From CALDTK01 sp965215115 (GTDB taxonomy: Bacteria > Bacteroidota > Bacteroidia > Chitinophagales > Saprospiraceae), in the NCBI GenBank assembly GCA_965215115.1, contig OZ244050.1, positions 3,968,001 to 4,032,000 of the forward strand: a stretch of 64,000 bases of DNA, in the 5' to 3' direction. A model generated the notes under the pieces. That model saw nothing but the letters and a program-made list of their open reading frames with translations, had not been told where the DNA came from and searched no databases. Of the stretch, positions 55,693 to 62,097 are shown in pieces. The translations under genes and the position numbers were made by a program. Every line of letters starts with the position of its first letter. Position 1 is the first letter of the stretch.

Positions 55693-56904
55693 CTATTTGG
55701 CGGTAGTGCGCCCGCGGGCGGATTCCACAATCGCGGTGGCCGCGGCGCGGGCGGCGTCGTAGGGCTCGAGCCGGCCACGGAGCCGTCGGTAGGCCTCAAG
55801 GACGGCATTCCTGCGCGCCGGTGCAAGTAGGCCGTCGAGTTCGGTGGCGATCCGCGGCGCTGTAACGTCAACCTGGATGAGCTCGGGCACGGCCGCCTGG
55901 TCCAAAATCAGGTTCGGCAACGCGATGTGGGGCACCTTCACGAGCCGCCGCGCGATCGCGACCGAGATGGCGCTCCCGCGGTAGCACACCACTTCCGGAA
56001 CGCCGAACAACGCCGTCTCCAGGGTTGCCGAGCCGCTCGCCACGCAGGCCAGGTGCGCCACCGACAAGAGGTCGTAGGCACTGCGGACGTACCCGAGGCG
56101 TAGGTTCGGGTCCCGCGCCGCACGTTCGGCGATGATCGCGCCGAGGTCCAGGTCGGTGACCACGGGCGCGGCCGCGATCACGACGCGCCAGTGTTCTGAG
56201 TTTTCGCGAAAGCGCCTTTCGGCAAAACGCTCGGCGGCGGCGAGCATCACCGGCAGGAGGGCCCGGACCTCTTGTTGTCGACTGCCCGGTAGGAGGGCTA
56301 ACGTGTGCACCTGCGCAGCGCTACCGTTCGCCGTCGGGCTTTCGCCAAAACCGACCCCGGGTCCTCCTCGCACCACAAGTGGCTGCGGCCGTGGGTGCTG
56401 GTCGACGCGCTTCGGGAGCGGGTGACCGGTGTAGGTGACCCCGTAACCGTAGCCGGCGTAGAAGTCCTTCTCGAAGGGCAGCACGCACAGCACGCGGCTC
56501 GTGTCCCGGATGATCTTGTGGACGCGGCTCCGGCGCCAGGCCCAGATCTGAGGACTTACGTAAAAGTCGACCCACAGGCCCCGCGCCGTGGCCCACTTCG
56601 ACAGGCGTAGGTTAAAGCCTGGGTAGTCGATGCAGATGAGGGCCTGCGGCGCGAAGGCCGCCACGTCCGCCTTGCACGCGGCGAGCAGTCGGGTGATGGT
56701 GCGCAGGTTAGCGATCACCTCGACGAAACCCATGAAGGCGAGCGCGCGGATGTGTTGTTTTGGCGAAAGCCCACTGGCCTCGGCCATGCTGTCCCCGCCC
56801 CAGAACGCGAACTCCGCCCCCGGGTCGAGGCGCCGGATTTCGGTGATCAACAGGCCGCCGAGGTTGTCCCCCGAGGCCTCCCCGGCGACGAGGAAGTACC
56901 GCAC
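55693..56904 (-). CDS. lpxB: lipid-A-disaccharide synthase
   Basis: 403 residues. RYFLVAGEASGDNLGGLLI start, GGDSMAEAG-type segment, MGFVEVIANL, CIDYPGFNLRLS, YVSPQIWAWRRSR, LPFEKDFYAGYGYGVTYTGHPL and the GSATLETALFGVPEVVCYRGS nucleotide-sugar site are all LpxB signatures. It joins UDP-2,3-diacylglucosamine and lipid X to make the lipid A disaccharide at the inner membrane. Four mini-hairpins lie within it (56201, 56214, 56337, 56758); the first two form an inverted pair and encode FAERRFRENSEHW. Directly abuts the small membrane gene and surE. Confidence 0.95.
   Translation of the reverse strand: MRYFLVAGEASGDNLGGLLITEIRRLDPGAEFAFWGGDSMAEASGLSPKQHIRALAFMGFVEVIANLRTITRLLAACKADVAAFAPQALICIDYPGFNLRLSKWATARGLWVDFYVSPQIWAWRRSRVHKIIRDTSRVLCVLPFEKDFYAGYGYGVTYTGHPLPKRVDQHPRPQPLVVRGGPGVGFGESPTANGSAAQVHTLALLPGSRQQEVRALLPVMLAAAERFAERRFRENSEHWRVVIAAAPVVTDLDLGAIIAERAARDPNLRLGYVRSAYDLLSVAHLACVASGSATLETALFGVPEVVCYRGSAISVAIARRLVKVPHIALPNLILDQAAVPELIQVDVTAPRIATELDGLLAPARRNAVLEAYRRLRGRLEPYDAARAAATAIVESARGRTTAK
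56201..56227. repeat. back-to-back pair of mini-hairpin elements inside lpxB
   Basis: A plus-strand copy with CGC/GCG stem (56201-56214) and a minus-strand copy with GCC/GGC stem (56214-56227) share one base, giving a composite framed by GTTTT and AAAAC. Both stems are fully paired although they differ from each other and from the common GGC/GCC form. Confidence 0.85.
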
Positions 56905-57219
56905 CTAATCGAAGTCTCCGGTGAGCACGCCCCGCCCGTACGTGAAGAACCACCCCACGACGAAGAGCGCCGTCGCGATGAGGACCCCGCGCATGGTGGC
57001 CTCCGTGAAGCGCGTGTTGAAGCGCCAGAAGGGCAGCAGGTTGCAGCAGATCGCCAATAGCGCCATCGTGCGGTCCCTGAGGCGGATGCCCTCGCCGGTA
57101 GGCGTCGTGACGCCGAGGCCCTCGAGCGCCGCGAACAGCGACTCGAGCAGGATGTACCCGAGCACCGGCACCGTGACCCCGATCGCGAAGCCGATCAGTA
57201 AGCTGTTCTGGCGAAACAT
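56905..57219 (-). CDS. small membrane protein between surE and lpxB
   Basis: 104 residues. Two to three hydrophobic segments (SLLIGFAIGVTVPVLGYILLE, a middle stretch TMALLAICCNLLPF, and VLIATALFVVGWFFTYG). It sits exactly between surE and lpxB, with its stop adjoining the lpxB start; a small membrane gene in this place is common in Bacteroidota. Function unknown. Confidence 0.8.
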   Translation of the reverse strand: MFRQNSLLIGFAIGVTVPVLGYILLESLFAALEGLGVTTPTGEGIRLRDRTMALLAICCNLLPFWRFNTRFTEATMRGVLIATALFVVGWFFTYGRGVLTGDFD

Positions 57220-57229
57220 ATGGGCGCGA

Positions 57230-58009
57230 TTAAACCGGTTGCGACTCCAGCACCCGTAGTCCGGCCAGGGCCGCGTGCTGCGTGAGGTCGTGCATGCAGG
57301 GCACCACCGAGACGTAGTGCCGGTCGAGCGCGAAGATGTCCGTGCCCTCGACCACGTCGTTCGGGACGAACTTGCCCGTGAGCCAGTAGTACGACTGCCC
57401 GCGGGGGTCTGTGCCTTCCTGGAACTCCTCCACCCAGCGCGCGTCGGCCTGGCGGCAGACCTTCACGCCCTGGATCGGCGTCTCGCGCCCGGTCGGGATG
57501 TTGACGTTGAGCAGTTTCGCCTCCCCGAAGCCCCCCCCGAGGCCCAGTTCGATGATCTCGCGCACGAAGGGCTTGGCCGCCTCGAAGCTGGCCTCCCAGC
57601 GGTAGTCCAGCAGCGAGAACCCGACCGAAGTGATGCCCTCCAGCGAGGCCTCCATCGCGGCGGACATCGTGCCCGAGTAGATGACGTTGACCCCGGCGTT
57701 GGAGCCGTGGTTGATGCCGCTTGCGCAAAAACGGATGGTCCGGCCCCGCGCGACGACGTGTTTGGCGAGCTTGACGCAGTCCACCGGCGTACCCGTGCAC
57801 TCGTAGGCCTCGATGCCGTCGAAGATGTCGACGCGCTTGAGCCGCAGCGGGTCCTCGAGCGTGATGGCGTGCCCCTGGCCCGACTGCGGGCTGTCGGGGG
57901 CGACGATGATGACCTGGCCGAGTTGGCGGGCGACCTCGACGAGGGCGGCGAGCCCGGGGGCGGCGATACCGTCGTCGTTGGTGACGAGGATGAGGGGGCG
58001 TGGGTGCAT
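57230..58009 (-). CDS. surE: 5'/3'-nucleotidase SurE
   Basis: 259 residues from ATG 58009 (MHPRPLILVTNDDGIAAPG); the longer frame upstream lacks homology. The VTNDDG metal site, APDSPQSGQGHAITL, ECTGTPVDCVKLA and SGINHGSNAGVNVIYSGTMSAAMEA are diagnostic. It is a metal-dependent nucleoside-monophosphate phosphatase of the cytoplasm, linked to stationary-phase survival in other bacteria. A mini-hairpin (57718-57731) lies near CASGINHGSN. First gene of the surE-orf-lpxB operon. Confidence 0.95.
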   Translation of the reverse strand: MHPRPLILVTNDDGIAAPGLAALVEVARQLGQVIIVAPDSPQSGQGHAITLEDPLRLKRVDIFDGIEAYECTGTPVDCVKLAKHVVARGRTIRFCASGINHGSNAGVNVIYSGTMSAAMEASLEGITSVGFSLLDYRWEASFEAAKPFVREIIELGLGGGFGEAKLLNVNIPTGRETPIQGVKVCRQADARWVEEFQEGTDPRGQSYYWLTGKFVPNDVVEGTDIFALDRHYVSVVPCMHDLTQHAALAGLRVLESQPV

Positions 58010-58146
58010 AGGCGGCGCAAGGTAAGCGGCGGCTGGGTGCATGTCTAGGTGGTCGGAGCGAATCAACATCACAGCCCGCTTGGATTATTCTCGCGGTTGT
58101 AGGGTAAAATTCCCCATGATTTGAATTTTGTCGTTACATTTCCCGC

Positions 58147-58989
58147 ATGGGAACTCACTCGGCGCGGCAAGCAAGTACGCACACACGCAAGATCACGCTG
58201 TTTCGCTGCGCTGCGCTGCTCGGACTAGCGGTATTCATCGGGTGTGCCAAGGATGACCTGCCCGTTGATCCACAGTTATCGCCAGGCACTTCGACAAGTA
58301 TCTGCGCCACCTCATTCAGTAGGAAAGAGGTCTGGCCATTTGACGGTGCTCAACTCGCCAGGCTACTCAGCGAGCTGTGCGAGGAGAGCGAGTCCTTTAC
58401 GGCCATCAAGGTGGATGACCCTATACACCATGGACTGAAGGCTGTGGCAGTCACCGATAAGGACGGAAGAGCCACCGGAGCCATTGTCGCCAATTATTAC
58501 ACGGGCAACTACGAGTACTATTCTGTCGGATGGATGTTTGTGATCGCGCCGTACATCAAGAATTACAGCGACAACATCACTGTGCTTAGGGCATTTGATG
58601 TCTTGGAGCAGAATGCAAAGCTGGAAGGCATAACGGGACACTACTTGTTCAGTAAATTTGGGTTACGTGTTCAACAGCCGAGCACTAATAGTTCAAACTT
58701 GGAGGTTCTAAATGCTAGATATATGAGGAGCGATATTTGTAGAGACTTCTCAGACCCTATTGGCACTTATACATCTAAAATGTCAAATATGCCGATGCTC
58801 GACTACGATATGTACTTTGGGCAAAACGATGCCGGAAACACCCCTTCCGGTTGTGAAACCGTATACATTCCCTGTAGTCCGGGTGGATGGGGTACCTCCT
58901 CAGACCTGAGTGGGTATAGTGGTGGTAGCAATAGTAGTAACGGTGGAGGATCGAGTCCGTCCCCGGGATCGAGCACCAATACGGCTTAA
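58147..58989 (+). CDS. N-terminal lipoprotein domain of the interrupted effector-like gene
   Basis: 280 residues, translatable as it stands. Lipobox VFIGC at Cys33, followed by AKDD, an acidic run like the Bacteroidota signal for surface display of lipoproteins. Conserved core KDGRATGAIVANYYTGNYEYYSVGW, then PYIKNYSDNITVLRAFDVLE, ending in a Gly/Ser/Asn linker. The same domain occurs in the gene at 63239 (shared pattern KDGxxTGxIVxNYxTGNYE, GW, PYIxxYS, LRAxD). I do not recognise the family; it behaves like a delivery or anchoring domain. Confidence 0.7.
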   Translation: MGTHSARQASTHTRKITLFRCAALLGLAVFIGCAKDDLPVDPQLSPGTSTSICATSFSRKEVWPFDGAQLARLLSELCEESESFTAIKVDDPIHHGLKAVAVTDKDGRATGAIVANYYTGNYEYYSVGWMFVIAPYIKNYSDNITVLRAFDVLEQNAKLEGITGHYLFSKFGLRVQQPSTNSSNLEVLNARYMRSDICRDFSDPIGTYTSKMSNMPMLDYDMYFGQNDAGNTPSGCETVYIPCSPGGWGTSSDLSGYSGGSNSSNGGGSSPSPGSSTNTA

Positions 58990-59052
58990 TTTCCAACGCA
59001 GAGCCCACCGAATACGGCGGGAAGTGGCACCCTAGACGCCAATACACGGGCT

Positions 59053-59802
59053 ATGTATACGGCGGCGATAGACAATTTTGTGACAGTCGATGCGAAACTG
59101 AAGCGTTGCCTCGAGCAGATGAAGCAAGAGGATTTTGAGTGGTTGCTTGCTACTTTGGGGACTGCTGGGTCACTTGGAAAGAATGTGTATGATTGTACCG
59201 GGAAGACAGCTTTGGAGTCTGCTATTAGTGCAATCAAACAGGTATCGGAGAAAGGCCTATGCAGCAACTTTCCACAGTCTGTGCATAACGAGCTCATTAA
59301 TACGAACTGGATTGATTTATCTGGACTTGATAAAGACTGCAAGTGCGTAGCGAAAGTCGTCCAAAAACTTATGGACAGTAAAAATTCGGGCCTTTGTGAA
59401 GCCGCGGGGATATTTGATGGGCTGAATACAAAGACTTACAAGCTAACTTCAGATGTTACTGATGCGCAATCTCAGTATACTAATGCAGGTTTTTGGTCAA
59501 ATAATCCTAGTAGCCAAGCTATTACTTTTGAGCCTAACGCTTCAAAGAGTGTTTATACCGCCATCAACCCCAAAGTCTGCAATGGAACTTGGACAAACTA
59601 TAAGGTGCCAGGAACGGAAGTTAATTCTGAGCTAGGAATTATGCGTCTTATCGTTCATGATGGAATTCATGCCACACTATATCAAAATGCCCAAAGTCAA
59701 ATTGATAAACCACTCGATATTGTCACTAGCATAGACATCCAGCAATTTATCGAGCGAAATTACATCGGTCCTGATGCCAGGTTTTCATGCGCCCAAAAAT
59801 AG
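59053..59802 (+). CDS. middle fragment of interrupted effector: helical region and HDGIH domain
   Basis: 249 residues from the first ATG after the TAA. Cys-rich helical part (KRCLEQMKQEDFEWLLATL, LCSNFPQSVHNELI, CKCVAKVVQKLMDSKNSGLCEAAGIF), then a domain with KVCNGTWTNYKVPGTEVNSE and MRLIVHDGIHATLYQ. In related metallopeptidase domains the last segment usually reads HExxH; here Glu is Asp. No signal sequence of its own, so it is unlikely to be an independent gene. Confidence 0.5.
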   Translation: MYTAAIDNFVTVDAKLKRCLEQMKQEDFEWLLATLGTAGSLGKNVYDCTGKTALESAISAIKQVSEKGLCSNFPQSVHNELINTNWIDLSGLDKDCKCVAKVVQKLMDSKNSGLCEAAGIFDGLNTKTYKLTSDVTDAQSQYTNAGFWSNNPSSQAITFEPNASKSVYTAINPKVCNGTWTNYKVPGTEVNSELGIMRLIVHDGIHATLYQNAQSQIDKPLDIVTSIDIQQFIERNYIGPDARFSCAQK

Positions 59803-59820
59803 GAAGCCCAGCATTACCTA

Positions 59821-60087
59821 ATGATGCGAGATTATATAGACGTTATTGCTAGTGCATTAAGGGAGGCCGATGGTAATCGATTCGCTAAGGAAGCATACTA
59901 CATTCACGCTGGAATTGGTCTCTTTGCGACTAATGCCGGTAATGTAAACGGCCGGGCCGTTATTTCGCATTGGCACCCATGCACTGATTATTTTTGGTCC
60001 CCTTCAGAGCGAGAAAATTATTTACGGCTAACTAATCAGATGATGTCCATAGCGAATAGACCGTACCTGCCGACAATATGTCCATGA
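59821..60087 (+). CDS. C-terminal fragment of interrupted effector
   Basis: 88 residues from the first ATG after the TAG (MMRDYIDVIASALREADGNRF), ending PYLPTICP. Contains HWHPCTDYFWSPSERENYLRL. Residues just upstream of this ATG (EAQHY) supply a His that would fit a third metal ligand. Its terminal DNA is repeated in decayed form near 60840-60960 and probably near 61742-61876. Overlaps the next lipoprotein gene. Confidence 0.45.
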   Translation: MMRDYIDVIASALREADGNRFAKEAYYIHAGIGLFATNAGNVNGRAVISHWHPCTDYFWSPSERENYLRLTNQMMSIANRPYLPTICP

Positions 60088-60644
60088 TGAATCTTAAGAC
60101 CAAATCTACGATCTTAGATTTCTGCTTGGTGATAACCTGTGCCTGTTCATCGCCGGTGGACTCATCGGAGAAGAATGTCGTGGTCAAGGAACCAGACTTT
60201 ATTCCGAGTCCATTACTGCTCGTGGAGGGTACGACTCCCTACGATACGATGCTCCGTGTTGCTAAGGAGATTACAGAATTTTCGTTTAGTTCTTACACTA
60301 AGCCATCGGTACCGGTCCTATACGTGCTAGAGAGAAGGCCGCTGAGGGGGAAGCGTTTATTTGAAGAAATTTCTGCGAGCTCAGATAGCATAGCGGTGAT
60401 AGATACGAATCAGCAACTGATTATTAGTGAGCTAGGAATTGCAATATCTGAAAGTAACTGGGGGGGATATGTTTTGCAAATGCGAATAAAGCCCAATTTT
60501 GAATCCGAGGAGCCGCTTATAGAGAACGCACTTTTCGTCAGACCGAACGGATGGGGAACGTACGACACGATCGAACTCTCATTGTATCGCGAGGCCTATT
60601 ATATTTGGAGGCCAAAAGAAGGGTGGTTTTGGCTATTGGATTGA
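60078..60644 (+). CDS. small lipoprotein, candidate immunity/partner protein (copy A)
   Basis: 188 residues. Lipoprotein-type signal (FCLVITCACSSPVDSS) without an acidic run after the Cys, so more likely periplasmic than surface-exposed. Core: TPYDTMLRVAKEITEF, RPLRGKRLFEEISASSDSIAVIDT, SELGIAISESNWGGYVLQMRIKPNF, VRPNGWGTYDTIELSLYR. It starts within the last codons of the effector-like frame (ATGs at 60078, 60084 and 60087 overlap its TGA), as immunity genes usually do. A frameshifted paralogue lies at 60961 and a leader remnant at 61876. No known immunity family recognised; the role is inferred from position and duplication. Confidence 0.6.
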   Translation: MSMMNLKTKSTILDFCLVITCACSSPVDSSEKNVVVKEPDFIPSPLLLVEGTTPYDTMLRVAKEITEFSFSSYTKPSVPVLYVLERRPLRGKRLFEEISASSDSIAVIDTNQQLIISELGIAISESNWGGYVLQMRIKPNFESEEPLIENALFVRPNGWGTYDTIELSLYREAYYIWRPKEGWFWLLD

Positions 60645-60839
60645 AGTTTTAATGAGCTTGGATTCGAATTTTTTAATAGCGTGGTTGTTATGATATTATA
60701 TTAAAAGCAAGTTATCTATTTCGATCAGAAAAACAATCTAGATCAGCTCATTGTATGATGCTTTTATTGCTTGTTGTTTTTCAGATCAGACTAAATTTCT
60801 GTACAATGTTTCTACTTTTGCGTCCATTGGGTGACAGTT
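60645..60839. other. AT-rich non-coding stretch
   Basis: About 200 bases of AT-rich DNA with no open frame, RNA gene or repeat that I can support. It separates copy A of the small lipoprotein from the decayed second effector tail. Confidence 0.5.
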
Positions 60840-60960
60840 TTCGCCTTTGTTTCGCATGGACACTGATGTGCTGATCTTTTTAGTTTCTCTGAACGCGAAA
60901 ATTATCTAAGCAGGTTAACCAGATGATATCTACAATGAATTCGCCAACCCTGCAGGAGAT
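60840..60960 (+). pseudogene. remnant of a second effector C-terminus
   Basis: DNA resembles 59965-60087: TTTCGCATGG, GCTGATCTTTTTAG and GAACGCGAAAATTAT correspond to TTTCGCATTGG, ACTGATTATTTTTGG and GAGCGAGAAAATTAT. The decoded fragment ERENYLSRLT matches ERENYLRLTN. It is out of frame and truncated, and leads directly into copy B of the small lipoprotein, repeating the effector-then-partner order. Confidence 0.6.
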
Positions 60961-61549
60961 ATGTTTATACTGCGTCTTAAGTCCAAATCGGCAAGACTAG
61001 CTGTCGGATTAGCCTTTATCTGTGCTTCTGCAGCCCGAGGGGACTTACCAGATACGCCGACTGCAACCAACGAGCTAGACCCTGTTCCGAATTTAGTACC
61101 ACTCGAGGAGAACAGCCCTCCATTTGATACGCTGCTACGCGTCGCTAAGGAGCTTATTGATTCTTTCAATGTCTTCTCCGCTAAATCTCCAATACCAGTC
61201 TGGAGATCTCCAATACCAGCTATATTTGTGGTACAGCGACCCCTTTACGAGGGCAAACGCATATTTAAGGAGATTAATGCCGACGCAGACAGCGTTGCGA
61301 TCATTGATACGACCAAACAAATTATTATTTGTGAGTTGGGACTTGCAAAGTCGGGACAAAAATTGGGGAGGATATATATATCAAATGAGAATGAAGCCGA
61401 ATTATGAGGGAGGAGAGGTGCTTTGGAACGGAGCTATGTTAGCGAGACCTAATGGTTGGGGATCTTATGATACGCTCAAGCTCTCATTATATCGTTCGAC
61501 ATCTTGTTTTAAGAATCCAGGTGAGGTGTTGTCTTGGATTATTGAATGA
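60961..61549 (+). pseudogene. small lipoprotein paralogue (copy B), frameshifted
   Basis: N-terminal part MFILRLKSKSARLAVGLAF... to ELGLAKSG lies in one frame; homology resumes as KNWGGYIYQMRMKPNYEGG to RPNGWGSYDTLKLSLYR in the next frame. One extra base within the stretch around 61350-61362 (near a run of five A) explains it. Intact copy A carries the same motifs in one frame. Likely an inactivated orphan immunity gene. Confidence 0.65.
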
Positions 61550-61741
61550 AATGGTAAAGTGATGCAGCGTGTTATTTTATAATTTTTGGCCAAGGGGTAA
61601 GTATAGTGCTGAATTCGAAATCTCCGCTTCACGAGCCTAGGCGCTTTGCACTCGAATGCGTTGGAACAAATAACCCGATCTATTAACAATAAATCGAGTT
61701 GCAAGATTTAAGGCCAACCTTGCAGATTAGTGACAAGTGCC
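61550..61741. other. AT-rich non-coding stretch
   Basis: No supported gene or repeat. Lies between copy B and the third, strongly decayed effector/partner remnant. Confidence 0.45.
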
Positions 61742-61945
61742 ATTCTTCGCAGATCACGTTCGGTGGTTTACTGAACGTAAAGATTTCTTACAGGAAGCAA
61801 AACAGCTGGTGCCCTCAAAGATTCAGCCGTACCCACGGAAGGATCGGTTCGAGAAACACTGTAAGGGCTAATTCGTGATCGTACTTTCTTGCTTGGCAAT
61901 AGTCTGTGCTTGTGCAAACCCAGTGACCCTCGGAAACGGCCGCTG
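61742..61945 (+). pseudogene. remnant of third effector tail plus third partner leader
   Basis: 61760-61867 decodes to DHVRWFTERKDFLQEAKQLV... ending at a TAA, comparable with the SERENYLRLTNQM tail of the first copy. Directly after, 61876-61935 decodes to VIVLSCLAIVCACANPVTLG, close to the leader FCLVITCACSSPV of copy A. The partner body is missing and hemH follows. Weak but repeated in the same order as the other two copies. Confidence 0.5.
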
Positions 61946-62097
61946 TGCCTGTCGAGCTGGACTCCGTTCGAGTTTCAATACTGCTTGCAGAGAGTACGTG
62001 TCTCAGCCCCCCCCACGACAATAGAATCGCACTCTGGTTCACCAACTTCTCCGCTGCCCTCCGCAACCGCCTGCCCCGCCCGTACCTTTACTACCCC

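Larger units (their letters stand above)
58147..60087 (+). pseudogene. surface lipoprotein with C-terminal metallopeptidase-like (toxin-type) domain, two in-frame stops
   Basis: One reading frame runs 647 codons with no frameshift but with a TAA at 58987-58989 and a TAG at 59800-59802. Across the first stop the text continues from a Gly/Ser/Pro linker (SPSPGSSTNTA) to FPTQSPPNTAGSGTLDA; across the second, from DARFSCAQK to EAQHYLMMRDYIDVIASALREADG. The last part resembles SprT-like metallopeptidase domains at the ends of Bacteroidota polymorphic toxins, but the expected HExxH reads HDGIH. I infer a decayed secreted effector. Alternatives: separate genes reusing ATGs at 59053 and 59821, or stop readthrough. 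DNA here is clearly AT-richer than upstream. Confidence 0.65.

Noticed and set aside
58987..59802. Reassigned or suppressed stop codons
   Set aside because: TAA, TAG and TGA all end normal genes in this window, and the neighbouring copies are also decayed, so nonsense mutation is simpler. Kept only as an alternative.
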